From a virus, in IMG/VR virus record IMGVR_UViG_3300044953_000111, positions 1 to 22,874 of that record: a DNA stretch of 22,874 nt. One strand, given 5' to 3'. Both the position numbers and the translations under genes were made by a program. The notes beneath the pieces are model-generated. The model searched no databases, was not told where the DNA came from, and saw nothing but the letters and a program-made list of their open reading frames with translations. Shown here piece after piece: positions 1-8,559 of this stretch (within the stretch, counting starts at the first letter, position 1; each line of letters begins with the position of its first letter).

Positions 1-743
1 AGATAGTAGGCATCGTTACAAGGAATTGTAGAAAGCGGCAAATTTGTGTCTAAAAAAGTAGATCCGCTTGTAGCGAGAAACCCTATTCTAAATGGCTCCA
101 CTCCACCTGGGCTTGTTCTATAGACAGCAATGGCAGTAATTCCGAATCCAGCTGGTATAGTGAAGCCACTTAGAGCGATCGCACTAGCACCAGCCACAGA
201 AACAGTAAGACCACCAGAACATGGGCCAGTGAAGGCTCGATCATTAAGATAACTGTACCTGTAAACGAAGATCCCAGTAAACCCCGAGCCCGAACCTATG
301 GCTCCTGAGACAAACCCAACAGTACTACCAGGAGGCAGAGAATAATTTGTGGCATTAGTTCCATCATATTTAAAAAAGTCCGCACCATTAGCTGCAAACA
401 ATCTGTCAACGAATGGGACAAAATCAAAAATGGCCCCGTTACTTAGACCAGTCCTAAAAGCATTAAACCCCAAGCTTGTGGCCTGATATGCGGTGGTATT
501 CGCTGTCACCACAAGGTAGCTCGCACCATCAAGGCGGTTAAATTCTATCCCTCCTGTGATGCGGCCTGAAATAGTGGCTCCGACATAAAGAGTTGAGCCT
601 GGTCGTTGAGTGAGAGCACCAGGAACAGTAAAATCCACATTTCTTAAATCAAGAAACTGTGTATCGCCCGTTGCGTAAGGAGAGACCTTTGTGTTGATCC
701 CACCGAAGTTCTGATAGCTCTCCTGCTTAACTTTCTCGGCCAT
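1..743 (-). CDS. Tail-associated structural protein, N-terminal part (runs off left edge)
   Basis: I translated this partial gene by hand: it starts at ATG 741-743 and stays open for about 247 codons to the left edge, so its C-terminus is missing. The start overlaps the stop of the adaptor gene as ATGA, which implies coupled translation. The protein opens with MAEKVKQESYQNFGGINTKV and continues with a segment like LRNVDFTVPGALTQRPG. An early 'FGGIN' followed by 'NVDF...GALTQRPG' is typical of large beta-rich phage tail proteins encoded just after the head-tail adaptor. The rest is rich in Gly, Ser, Thr and aromatic residues with alternating strands, as in a beta-propeller or beta-sandwich. 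Membership of a tail hub or stabilisation protein class is inferred from context and this N-terminal pattern; no catalytic motif is visible. Confidence 0.8.
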   Translation of the reverse strand, partial: MAEKVKQESYQNFGGINTKVSPYATGDTQFLDLRNVDFTVPGALTQRPGSTLYVGATISGRITGGIEFNRLDGASYLVVTANTTAYQATSLGFNAFRTGLSNGAIFDFVPFVDRLFAANGADFFKYDGTNATNYSLPPGSTVGFVSGAIGSGSGFTGIFVYRYSYLNDRAFTGPCSGGLTVSVAGASAIALSGFTIPAGFGITAIAVYRTSPGGVEPFRIGFLATSGSTFLDTNLPLSTIPCNDAYY

Positions 744-1399
744 CAATAGAACCCTGTATAAGCACCCAAGTCATCAGTTATAACGATGTTTCTTGGAACA
801 TCAACAGAGCGATCATCGGCGTCTGCTTTCATCATCGCCATGTAATCGGCATATTTGCGCTCTAATTGTGGGCTTGCATCCCTGTCGTCTTTAATGCGCC
901 CATCTCGAGCGGCTAGGACAGCCAGAAGCTCATGATACTGCGTGGGAAGATCCGGGACATTCCCATCAAGAGTCATCTCACTAACAATATGTGCATAACT
1001 TAATCTTATCGTGTAGGTCGTATCTGGGGCAGGAAGTAAAACAATCCTATTCTTCCGCATGTAATAAACAATCGGTTGACCCTGAATGAGTGGATACAAT
1101 CCCTGCTGATTAATCGTGATCGGCTGGATGAGCTGCCGAACGTCATTCACATTATCCGTCACAACTTCAAGCCTGAGCAATTTTAGAAAGTCATCCGGTA
1201 GAATGTAATCCGATTGACCGATAACACAGTTGGTTTGAAGACATTTAAAGTACCAGTTTTCATGGGCACCAATTAGGGTCTTTTGGGCTTCGTATAGAGC
1301 ATTGTTTAGAAACCTTCCAACTTGAGCCTCAGAGAAGTAACCAAACTGAAGATCATCTAGATAATTTGCCGTTAAGTCTTTCAACTGTCGAAAGTTCAT
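743..1399 (-). CDS. Head-tail adaptor (gp4/SU10-type connector) protein
   Basis: About 218 residues. I prefer ATG at 1397-1399 over the GTG two codons upstream, because it overlaps the previous stop as ATGA. The N-terminal half is helical (MNFRQLKDLTANYLDDLQ, then FLNNALYEAQKTL), followed by a beta-rich middle with 'YILPDDFLKLLRLEV' and 'IVLLPAPDTTYTIRLSYAH', and a C-terminal helical region (YHELLAVLAARDGRIKDDRD, then ERKYADYMAMMKAD). This architecture matches the family of phage adaptors that form a ring beneath the portal and join it to the tail. It lies after the capsid genes and just before a tail protein, the usual place for an adaptor. The family call rests on pattern and position, not on a profile search. 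Confidence 0.75.
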   Translation of the reverse strand: MNFRQLKDLTANYLDDLQFGYFSEAQVGRFLNNALYEAQKTLIGAHENWYFKCLQTNCVIGQSDYILPDDFLKLLRLEVVTDNVNDVRQLIQPITINQQGLYPLIQGQPIVYYMRKNRIVLLPAPDTTYTIRLSYAHIVSEMTLDGNVPDLPTQYHELLAVLAARDGRIKDDRDASPQLERKYADYMAMMKADADDRSVDVPRNIVITDDLGAYTGFY

Positions 1400-1611
1400 T
1401 CGCACTCCGTCATTGAATCACTTGTACAGTTAGTCCAAGTCGTAAGTGTAGCTTGAGCGGCGACATTCCAAATGTCAGCACAGGGCCACAGAAAACCCAT
1501 CGTATTGAGTCCTAATCCAGAGATAGTGTCGTAAGCAGTAAAACCTTGAGAGTTTAGCGCCTGACCTACGACTGTGCAGTTGATTGCGTTGTTAGCCACC
1601 GTGCAACCCAT
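1396..1611 (-). CDS. Small hypothetical protein between glycosyltransferase and adaptor
   Basis: A 71-codon frame from ATG 1609-1611 that I do not recognise. It overlaps the glycosyltransferase end by about 46 bp and the adaptor start by 4 bp (ATGA). The protein has no membrane segment and is unusually rich in Cys (five), Thr and Asn, with 'GLGLNTMGFLWPCADIW' in the middle. Without this frame there would be a gap of about 165 bp in an otherwise gapless operon, and its ATGA junction with the adaptor fits the local pattern, so I keep it. The long upstream overlap and odd composition mean it could instead be spurious or have a later start. Confidence 0.5.
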   Translation of the reverse strand: MGCTVANNAINCTVVGQALNSQGFTAYDTISGLGLNTMGFLWPCADIWNVAAQATLTTWTNCTSDSMTECE

Positions 1612-3749
1612 TCCTTTGCTACGGCTCGCCAGTTGTGTTTTTCAAGGTCCAAACTCACGCGCTCGTAAGCCTTTTCGTGAATCGCCTTGAGCACTTCATG
1701 GGCATAAGCCTTGAGCTGCTCCGGGGTATCAGCCCCGTGATCAAGCAGCGTGGCCATTCTTTGGGATTCTGCTTCTTTCAATGTATCAGCTAGACCACCG
1801 ATTCGTCGAGTAACAGGATAAACCCCATTTCCCAAAGCCTCTAGTGCACTGATGCAAAATGTCTCTAGGAACCAAGTCGGATATAACCAAACGGCAGAAG
1901 TGGACAGCTCAGTCAAAAGATCCTTCTGAGCTACATTTCCATGCATCTTCACCCAAGGACGCTCCTTGATCATGCCCTCAAGCATATTGGCCTCGTCCTG
2001 CATTCCACCCTTTCTCATATTATCAAACCCGTAGAACGCATGAAGCTCAGCTTCTGGACGTTCCTGGCGCACGATGTCCATAACTTTCATTGCTTCACAA
2101 AGCCCGCGGTCAGGGGAACTCGTAAACACCACTTTATAGGGGTTCTTTTGCCCTTTAGAGGCCGGAAAGTTTTCAGGGATAATCCCGTTACGGGTCACCC
2201 ACATCTTCTCGTCAGGCATGTCTATAATGCTTTTTAGATAGTTCTTATGAAACGGCGTCAACACAGCAACGGCCTCATAAAAGTTCGTGATGTTTATCCC
2301 GGGAGCCAAGAGATCGTGCGACCAGAGGACTGTTTTAGAGTTCGTGATCTTAACATTATGTCGCCATGCGATATGTAAAGCCGGGTCGTACTTAGAGAAG
2401 TATTCGTTAGCTCGCTTTAGACTCACATACTCCACGCCACTACAAACGACTTCATCGTCCCTCGGGTTAAAAATAATAACCCGACGACCAGTCAGTTCTT
2501 TAAGATACTTAGTTAAAAAGATTGCCGCTGTCTCTGATCCTCCACAGCCTTTTTCGCGCCAGATGTTCTCATCCCAAGGATAATAAGACCCTAAACACGT
2601 CAACACGATGTCTGAGCATGGTTCTTTTTTGCTAGTGAAGTTATTTTGAATGTTTTTGATCTCAGCAGCTAGGGCACGACCCTCATCATCTCCCATGTCC
2701 TGAGATTCTTTTGCGTAAGTATAAGCCTGATCAAGATTTCCTAGCTGGACGTAAGCTCTCGATAAACTATTTCGTGGGTAAGTCGTATAAAGCTGTCCAA
2801 AAGCGAAAAGCGGAGACATACACCGGTCGGCGTTTGAATCTCTATTCGGACATTCTTTGGCGGCGGCATAATATGGTAAGGATTCAGCGAGCCTGTTTTG
2901 TTTTGCGTAGCAATCCCCAATGACAACCCAAAACTCCGCACGATGAGGCGCTAGCAAAAGTCCTGTTTGTGCGACCTGAATGGCTTCATGAAGCTTTCCG
3001 GTCATCATGAGCGAGTAGCAAAGATATTGCTGGGCCAAAATTCTATCATGACCTTCTAAATCCTTTTGAACTACTGCTTTACCAAGCAATTCAGTCGCAC
3101 CAGCATGATCACCGGCTTCAAACTTCTCTTTACCAAAATAGAATAACATCCGTGAATCAAGCTCATCTTTATGGGCTTCAAAAATGCGGATATTTCGGCC
3201 CTTGTCCTTCTCAAGATCATTAATTGTCCGCATGTGCTTGATCTGCCAGGAGTGAACTAGGCCAACCCTGACTTGCCCGTTCGTTCCAAATGGCATGATT
3301 CCTTCGTGGATAAAATATTTCCACTCCATACCCTTTAGACGATTGATTACCCGCTCTCTAGCAAACGAAACAACCGGACGGTCTGTAGCCGGATCACTTG
3401 CGTAGTGATAGGTGGCGATCCAGTAATCAAACCCAGCCATCGTGGAATCTCTCCACAGCTTAAAATTCTCAGGGTTTTGCATTACATCGTCGCAATCAAT
3501 CCAAAGTACATAGTCCGTCTTAGCCTGTTTTAGATTGAAGTTTCTGGCTTTGGCGAAATCGTTCACCCATTCAAAATGACTAATATGAGCGCCATAATTT
3601 TTAGCGATCTCAACCGTTTTGTCTGTTGATCCGGTATCGGTGACGTAGATCTCATCAACGAGACCCTTAATAGACGATAAACAACGACCGATATTCTGTT
3701 CTTCGTTTTTGGCGATTATACAAGCGCCAAGAGTTGGCCTTCCAAGCAT
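1566..3749 (-). CDS. Multidomain glycosyltransferase: GT2 + TPR + GT-B (GT4-like)
   Basis: A 727-residue protein with three modules. Residues 1-230 look like a GT2 (GT-A fold) glycosyltransferase: the start is 'LGACIIAKNEEQNIGRCL', then 'VTDTGSTDKTVEIAK', and a DxD-type metal site within WIDCDD (D85/D87). Residues about 235-365 are helical pairs resembling TPR repeats (e.g. AIQVAQTGLLLAPHRAEFWV). Residues about 380-720 look like a GT-B enzyme: 'GCGGSETA' at 401-408 resembles the N-terminal glycine loop of GT4 enzymes, and the EX7E signature is present as E629 to E637 before 'ALGNG'. It probably transfers two sugars to a protein or glycan; the substrate cannot be read. ATG 3747-3749 has an AGGGG ribosome site 6 nt upstream. 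Its place inside the structural operon suggests the target may be a virion protein (inference). Confidence 0.88.
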   Translation of the reverse strand: MLGRPTLGACIIAKNEEQNIGRCLSSIKGLVDEIYVTDTGSTDKTVEIAKNYGAHISHFEWVNDFAKARNFNLKQAKTDYVLWIDCDDVMQNPENFKLWRDSTMAGFDYWIATYHYASDPATDRPVVSFARERVINRLKGMEWKYFIHEGIMPFGTNGQVRVGLVHSWQIKHMRTINDLEKDKGRNIRIFEAHKDELDSRMLFYFGKEKFEAGDHAGATELLGKAVVQKDLEGHDRILAQQYLCYSLMMTGKLHEAIQVAQTGLLLAPHRAEFWVVIGDCYAKQNRLAESLPYYAAAKECPNRDSNADRCMSPLFAFGQLYTTYPRNSLSRAYVQLGNLDQAYTYAKESQDMGDDEGRALAAEIKNIQNNFTSKKEPCSDIVLTCLGSYYPWDENIWREKGCGGSETAAIFLTKYLKELTGRRVIIFNPRDDEVVCSGVEYVSLKRANEYFSKYDPALHIAWRHNVKITNSKTVLWSHDLLAPGINITNFYEAVAVLTPFHKNYLKSIIDMPDEKMWVTRNGIIPENFPASKGQKNPYKVVFTSSPDRGLCEAMKVMDIVRQERPEAELHAFYGFDNMRKGGMQDEANMLEGMIKERPWVKMHGNVAQKDLLTELSTSAVWLYPTWFLETFCISALEALGNGVYPVTRRIGGLADTLKEAESQRMATLLDHGADTPEQLKAYAHEVLKAIHEKAYERVSLDLEKHNWRAVAKEWVARWLTTQSTAQS

Positions 3750-3757
3750 TTAAACCC

Positions 3758-4234
3758 CTATTCTTTGGTAGCTTCAGTTACGGTATTAGTTAAGGTCTTT
3801 ACCCTCAAGATTGTGCTCGCTCCGCGTGAGTAAATAGTCCACACTCCGCTCGCTTTGTCAAAGTTTGCATCACCCTCTAAAAACTCTTGGTTGCGCTTTA
3901 GGAAGCCGTAGACGGTCGTTGGATCTGTCGCTGTAAATCCAAAGGAATCTTCGGGCACGCCGATCTTTAGATCCACGGCTTGAATAGGATCAAGCACGCC
4001 GCGGACATAGCGATCAGCAGAGGCAAGACCAGCTCCGCCATCAAGAGTAAAGTTAATTGAAAACGTCGGACTGTATTGAAACCGATACCAACCAGAAGCG
4101 GCTGGCATCTCAGTCACCCCAGGAGGGGCGAGCAGTGTCGTGCCGCTGATTCCAGCAAACAAAATAAACGTTGGACTCAATCCGGAGTTAGTAGCGGGGT
4201 TACCATCACCAAAAATTGCCCAATACGTTTTCAT
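3758..4234 (-). CDS. Small beta-rich phage structural protein
   Basis: 158 residues starting at ATG 4232-4234, with GGAG about 7 nt upstream. The first half alternates Gly and aromatic residues ('GWYRFQYSPTFSINFTLDGG'), typical of a beta-sandwich. The second half has a linker 'GVLDPIQAVDLKIG' and a segment 'FLKRNQEFLEGDANFDK' leading to 'WTIYSRGASTILRVKTLTN'. The pattern 'D...VYGFLKR.QEF.EGDA.F....G.WTIYSRG' is, as I recall it, recurrent in small structural or accessory proteins of phages with this gene order. The exact role is unknown; it could be a head or tail accessory protein. It is the first gene after the hairpin at 4251-4299, so its expression may depend on read-through of that structure. 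Confidence 0.7.
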   Translation of the reverse strand: MKTYWAIFGDGNPATNSGLSPTFILFAGISGTTLLAPPGVTEMPAASGWYRFQYSPTFSINFTLDGGAGLASADRYVRGVLDPIQAVDLKIGVPEDSFGFTATDPTTVYGFLKRNQEFLEGDANFDKASGVWTIYSRGASTILRVKTLTNTVTEATKE

Positions 4235-4250
4235 TCAAAGCTCCATCTTT

Positions 4251-4299
4251 AAAAACACGGAGAGAGAGTCTCTTTGGAGGAATAACCCCCTCCCCGTGT
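4251..4299 (-). terminator. Branched hairpin followed by U-tract (putative intrinsic terminator)
   Basis: In the 91-bp gap, read on the minus strand, ACACGG (4299-4294) pairs with CCGTGT (4260-4255). Inside this 6-bp stem are two further hairpins: GGAGG/CCTCC (4293-4289 with 4280-4276, 8-nt loop) and AGAGA/TCTCT (4273-4269 with 4265-4261, 3-nt loop). The outer stem is followed by five T residues (4255-4251). The shape is a small three-way junction rather than a single stem. A hairpin with a U-tract between two genes suggests an attenuator or terminator. Folding was done by eye. Confidence 0.55.
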
Positions 4300-4325
4300 G
4301 ACACCACTATCCGATTAAGGATCTC

Positions 4326-4829
4326 TTAAACACCTAGTTTACCTGGACCGGTCATCGGTTCTTGAGGTGAACTCTCTGGAAGGTCCAGCGGAGTCGCAAC
4401 CTGCACGTAGCTCACTAAAAATGCCTCAGTCTTATCAACAACAGCCTTGAGTCTATCGCTGTCAAAGCTGATAAGGCCGCTCGGCATACGAGCAGACTGA
4501 CAGTTTGCAAGCTCGTCAGAAGCAAGCCCAAGCAAAGTCAAAATCATGTTCGCATCTTCAGACTCGACTGAATCATTCATCGCGATAGCTGGTTCAACCA
4601 AATATTCCCTCGGGTGCGTCTCTGGAAGATCCAGTTGGGGTTGTGCTAACACCCAAGCCTGATAAGTACGAATCGCATTGATGTAAGACGTAAGCCTAGC
4701 AACATCAAACTGATTCATTCCAGCAAGGCCAGAACTCACCGACTTGTAGACTTCCTCCCTGAAACGATTAAGGCGCTCGCAAAGCCCCTTAACATCGTGA
4801 TTGTAAACCTTAACACCTGACACTGGCAT
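4326..4829 (-). CDS. Hypothetical phage protein with internal duplication (LDLPE repeat)
   Basis: 167 residues from ATG 4827-4829, preceded by a G-rich ribosome site. The protein is mostly helical and contains two copies of a module of about 43 residues. Copy one runs from 'FDVARLTSYINA' (about residue 41) to 'LDLPETHPREY' (ends about 77). Copy two runs from 'FDSDRLKAVVDK' (about 124) to 'LDLPESSPQEP' (ends about 157). Both begin with FD..RL and end with LDLPE(S/T).P.E. Between them is 'NCQSARMPSGLISF'. No catalytic motif, signal peptide or membrane segment is visible. I do not know its function; the context is structural. It is the last gene before the branched hairpin. Confidence 0.7.
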   Translation of the reverse strand: MPVSGVKVYNHDVKGLCERLNRFREEVYKSVSSGLAGMNQFDVARLTSYINAIRTYQAWVLAQPQLDLPETHPREYLVEPAIAMNDSVESEDANMILTLLGLASDELANCQSARMPSGLISFDSDRLKAVVDKTEAFLVSYVQVATPLDLPESSPQEPMTGPGKLGV

Positions 4830-4852
4830 AATTACCCCCTTCGTTTAGACCC

Positions 4853-5542
4853 TTATTGTATACCCTTGCGTGTGACTTGTGATAGCCGTCTGGATTCAAA
4901 CGCCTCTATCATCTCACGCGCTTTAATCTCGTTTTTTATAAAATATGCAGCTAGTAAATCCTGTCTGCCAAGCTCAAAAGCTAATTCTGCTTTGCGTTCA
5001 GGCGAAATCGGTAAGTTATCAAGGCGTTCGTTCCCGCCCTTAATCACACGATATCTTGCCACAGCTTCCCAGTTCTCTTGCTCGGCTTGTTCAATCCCGT
5101 TCGGATACTTAGCCATTACTTCCGGCTCTAGCTCCAACCGGATCTTGTTGTATTCGTCAAGCATCCGTGTCAAATCCTCGACGGTAACCAATTGACCCAT
5201 CATCTTTGATTCCGCACGCTCAATCTGTGCCTCGGCTCGTAGTCTTTTTGAGACCGTATCGGCTTTTTCTAGAGATTCTTTAGCCTCAATGTAATCGGCT
5301 TGAGAAAGTTTAGCCTCAATCTTTGCATTGCAGATTGACTGACTCAAATAATACATTTCGCGAATTGCTTGAAAATATCTCTGCGAAGAGGTCAGTTTTT
5401 CATGACCCTCTGAAAGCGTCCCATGCCTGCACATGTGGCGAGTCTGAGTCAATACTAAGTGCGTATGCAGTTTTTCTCTGAAAGAATCAGCGAGTTTTAC
5501 TGTTTCGTTTTCAGCGAGGGTTAAAATTTTATTGTAAATCAT
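4853..5542 (-). CDS. Hypothetical alpha-helical protein
   Basis: 229 residues, starting at ATG 5540-5542, which overlaps the stop of the preceding adhesin gene by one base (TAATG), implying re-initiation. The sequence is almost all helical and highly charged: a segment like 'ADYIEAKESLEKADTVSKRL' followed by 'AEAQIERAESKMM' (about residues 82-115) has coiled-coil character, and the C-terminal region is rich in Glu, Arg and Ala. No membrane segment, Cys pairs or enzyme motif is visible. I do not recognise the family. Position directly behind a large adhesin-like gene would fit a chaperone or structural helper, but nothing in the protein itself shows that. Confidence 0.65.
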   Translation of the reverse strand: MIYNKILTLAENETVKLADSFREKLHTHLVLTQTRHMCRHGTLSEGHEKLTSSQRYFQAIREMYYLSQSICNAKIEAKLSQADYIEAKESLEKADTVSKRLRAEAQIERAESKMMGQLVTVEDLTRMLDEYNKIRLELEPEVMAKYPNGIEQAEQENWEAVARYRVIKGGNERLDNLPISPERKAELAFELGRQDLLAAYFIKNEIKAREMIEAFESRRLSQVTRKGIQ

Positions 5543-8500
5543 TAAATAATTGCTCCGGTACTAAACTCTCTAGCTACACTAGACGAAACATCGTTTGACC
5601 AAGACACAGCATTATACTTCTGACTAAAAGACTGTGGACCGCCGTTGTTCCCGCCGTTGACGTAAGTGTTGCCGGTATTCCTGTTATAACCACAAGCCTG
5701 AGCGTTAGTGCTGTTATTAATCACTGTGGTCATAGATATTGAACTTGACCACGAAGTTCCGTTCCACTCGTAGCTATTTGTAGCAGATGTCCCAGTGAAA
5801 TCCGCACCAACAATTCCTCTGGCTCCACCAGCACTCAAAGCTCCTAGTGCGTAGCCAGCGGCTGTTGGAACTGCTGTATCCGTTGTCGTAGTAGTGCCGT
5901 CAAAAGTTCTGTGTGTTGACAAATAACTTGGACCAGACGCAACACCACCAATCACGCGCCACTTACCGCCCTGCGTGAATCCTTGCATCCTAAAGCCAGT
6001 GCCAGACACACCGGCACCACCCGACCATGTGACACCGCTGTAAATGTCTACCGCTGTAGTACCTGAGCCTCCGTTAAACCCGCCGATTGTGTATAGGTTG
6101 TTGAGTAGCGTTACAACGCATGAGTCTGGGTTATTTGATCCACGATTAGTTTCGGCAGACCAAGTGATCCGATTATAAACAGAGTTAGCCGCGGCTGTGG
6201 ATCCACCCGTTGATAAGTAATCAATCAAATGCAACCTGCCGTTATATTTTGCTTCTGCAACCGAAGACCGCATGCCCGAAAAGCCAGGCCCAGAAATAGT
6301 AGACCAGCTGATAAAGTTATAGCTCTCGGCATCGGACTGACCGTTTGCTGCTGTATTCCCAGACGAAGATCCAATTGCACGAATGAAAAACGCCGGAGCG
6401 TTTGGATCATCAACAGATAAATCAATGCGCAATCTATTCCAGCGGCCAAACAAGTAAACCCAAATGAACCCTGTACTTGCGTTTTCAGCCCAAATGTCAC
6501 CGTTTTTAGGATTCCTAGGCGTATTAGACTGTGCAAAAACCTGAATGGCGTCATCTAGTTCTTGGCGTGGTTGAAACTTCTGCAAGGTGTCCACATCATC
6601 GCGTGGCCTTATGACATCTATGCCCTGAATGACAGCGGTCATACCGGTTCCGGTAACGGTTCCAGAAACAATATGATGTCCCATCGTTCCGATGCTGTAG
6701 CCAGTGCCAAACTGAGTTGCGATTGAAGCACCGTCAAATAAAACAGCCATGCTTGATGCCGTTCCAAGTAGCGCAAAGTTTTGACCAAAATATTCAAAGC
6801 GGAACGTGCAGTTAGTGCTTGCTCCAATATATTGAATACCACCAGCCGCTCCAACGGTTGCCCCGCGCGACCAGCCGCCAGTCAGGTAAAGATCATCTGC
6901 AAAGTATCGCTTATGCGTTCCAAGTTTAATCAGCGTAGCATTGACAGCCGTGCGGTTAGTTTCAGCCATCAAGTTGTCATAGCTAGCAAGTAAACCAGTG
7001 GTTTGTGCTTGGTTTGTCGCCGTTTGAAATGGTTGAAACGATTTAAACGCAACGGCGTTTGACATTGAGGCCCCAGGATAGAACGCCACCTGATGCCACT
7101 GAGGACCGGAATCACCAAATACAGTAAAGCGCTGTATGCCGGTCAACCCTTGGTTTAACCCCCAAGCAGGTACCCCATTCACTGAGAATGTCCCGTGACA
7201 AATAGCCCCTAAAGAAGACAACTCAACAGAGAGTGCTGCCCCGTAGAACTCAAAGTTCAAACTTCCAGAAGCTCCAACAAACCCAAGCCCGTAGTATCCG
7301 TTTTGAGCCGTTCCCGTGATGTTTTGGCCCCACACGCGAAACTCTTTATTTAGACCGCTAAAATATTTCGTGGTCCCGCCAAAATCGGCAGGACTATTTA
7401 ACCCAGGCAGTTGGGCAATATTCCACATTTGACCAAAATCTACGTTTGCACCTTGTGTATAGTAGCTTGCTCCAATAGCTAAAGAAGCATTTCCAAGCCA
7501 CGCTTTATAAAACGTAGCCCCCGCCAAAGCTACGGCAAGAGTCGGGCTAACAGTTAATGTGTCTGTGGAAACGTTTGTCACTGATCCGATGTAAAAACTA
7601 GATCCAGCAAGCGCCACGACTCCTGAACCAATCGGGAAACTTGACCCGTGACCTGTGGTGACCGTTACAAGGTTTGTTCCGCTAGTTCCCGTCGCTGCTG
7701 AAAAAATAGTCGGTATTGTATTTGATGTGTTCGCGTATGTGTTGGATGCGGTTTTGTAAATTGCGACGTTTGATCCAAGTGGACCGGTAACAGCGGGCAC
7801 CGCCATTGTCGTAACAGAGGATGTAGTTTCCTTTGTCTTTGACACGTAAGTTGACCCTGGCGTTATTGCGATATTCTGCCCAGAGTTTTCAAAATAAACA
7901 GTAAACCCGCCGAGATTCAAAAGGCCGACTTGGTTTGCTGTTAGACGATAGTCGTGAATGTTTTCAGTTTCGTTTGAAGTCCCGTGCCTGACAGCGTGCC
8001 ACCTATTCCAGCCGCTTGGAGACTGTGTTCCAGACAGTGAAGTAAACGTCTGTGATCCAAAGGTAACATCGGATCCGGTGTCAGCTCCGTCAACCAAGAT
8101 ATCAGCTGTTGCTGTGGTGTCAGCTACAGGGTTAACTATGAATTGAACACGCCTTGCGACACCACAAATACCAATGCCGTCATCAATTTGATTAACGTCT
8201 ACTGATAATCCCTCAAAAGTATTTCGCAGCCTAATATCCCCATAGGCATAAGCGTAAACACCAGGGATTTTCTCACTAAATTCAATTTCAAAAGTAGGCT
8301 TGCTTTGAATCCAGTCTTTTTGCTCTAGAGGAATGAGTCTTTGAATCCAGAGTGTTTTGTATTCGTACCGTGGGAAGTCAGTGTTAGCTAAAAATCGCCC
8401 GAGGGGATTCGTGCTAGCCGTGCTCGTTAGGCCGGTGTTGTTTGTTGGCTCAACAGTAGCATCGTCAAAGAAGTCTTGAACATAGTCGCCAGCACCCTGG

Positions 8501-8547
8501 CCACTGCCACCACCTGATTGAAACAGCGTATCTTTGGATGATCCCAC
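5542..8547 (-). CDS. Large tail adhesin/fibre-like protein with C-terminal kelch-like propeller
   Basis: 1001 residues; the only start near the open frame's beginning is GTG 8545-8547, with no clear ribosome site. The N-terminal stretch (1-50) is Gly/Ser-rich. Residues about 50-120 look like a structured attachment domain (PRYEYKTLWIQRL, IRLRNTFEG). The middle is beta-rich with several sandwich-like domains, then 'GDIWAENASTGFIWVYLFG' near residue 690. From about residue 743 to the end there are six units of about 43-52 residues starting with Y(N/S/E)..(S/T)WS-like strands (ISWS, ITWS, VTWS, a degenerate copy, TSWS, VSWS) with 'YTIGG' and 'YVNGG' turns, as in kelch propellers. It probably forms a host-binding or carbohydrate-binding tail appendage. 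Propeller identity is by eye. Confidence 0.75.
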   Translation of the reverse strand: MGSSKDTLFQSGGGSGQGAGDYVQDFFDDATVEPTNNTGLTSTASTNPLGRFLANTDFPRYEYKTLWIQRLIPLEQKDWIQSKPTFEIEFSEKIPGVYAYAYGDIRLRNTFEGLSVDVNQIDDGIGICGVARRVQFIVNPVADTTATADILVDGADTGSDVTFGSQTFTSLSGTQSPSGWNRWHAVRHGTSNETENIHDYRLTANQVGLLNLGGFTVYFENSGQNIAITPGSTYVSKTKETTSSVTTMAVPAVTGPLGSNVAIYKTASNTYANTSNTIPTIFSAATGTSGTNLVTVTTGHGSSFPIGSGVVALAGSSFYIGSVTNVSTDTLTVSPTLAVALAGATFYKAWLGNASLAIGASYYTQGANVDFGQMWNIAQLPGLNSPADFGGTTKYFSGLNKEFRVWGQNITGTAQNGYYGLGFVGASGSLNFEFYGAALSVELSSLGAICHGTFSVNGVPAWGLNQGLTGIQRFTVFGDSGPQWHQVAFYPGASMSNAVAFKSFQPFQTATNQAQTTGLLASYDNLMAETNRTAVNATLIKLGTHKRYFADDLYLTGGWSRGATVGAAGGIQYIGASTNCTFRFEYFGQNFALLGTASSMAVLFDGASIATQFGTGYSIGTMGHHIVSGTVTGTGMTAVIQGIDVIRPRDDVDTLQKFQPRQELDDAIQVFAQSNTPRNPKNGDIWAENASTGFIWVYLFGRWNRLRIDLSVDDPNAPAFFIRAIGSSSGNTAANGQSDAESYNFISWSTISGPGFSGMRSSVAEAKYNGRLHLIDYLSTGGSTAAANSVYNRITWSAETNRGSNNPDSCVVTLLNNLYTIGGFNGGSGTTAVDIYSGVTWSGGAGVSGTGFRMQGFTQGGKWRVIGGVASGPSYLSTHRTFDGTTTTTDTAVPTAAGYALGALSAGGARGIVGADFTGTSATNSYEWNGTSWSSSISMTTVINNSTNAQACGYNRNTGNTYVNGGNNGGPQSFSQKYNAVSWSNDVSSSVAREFSTGAII

Positions 8548-8559
8548 GGTTAGAGAATA

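Noticed and set aside
6225-6554. Minus-strand frame of 109 codons inside the large adhesin gene, and similar frames at 6639-6854 and 8465-8800
   Set aside because: They overlap coding sequence in another frame and have no independent start signals; the overlying proteins have coherent domain structure.
5542-8547. Diversity-generating retroelement acting on the adhesin propeller
   Set aside because: No reverse transcriptase gene and no template/variable repeat pair could be seen in the window.
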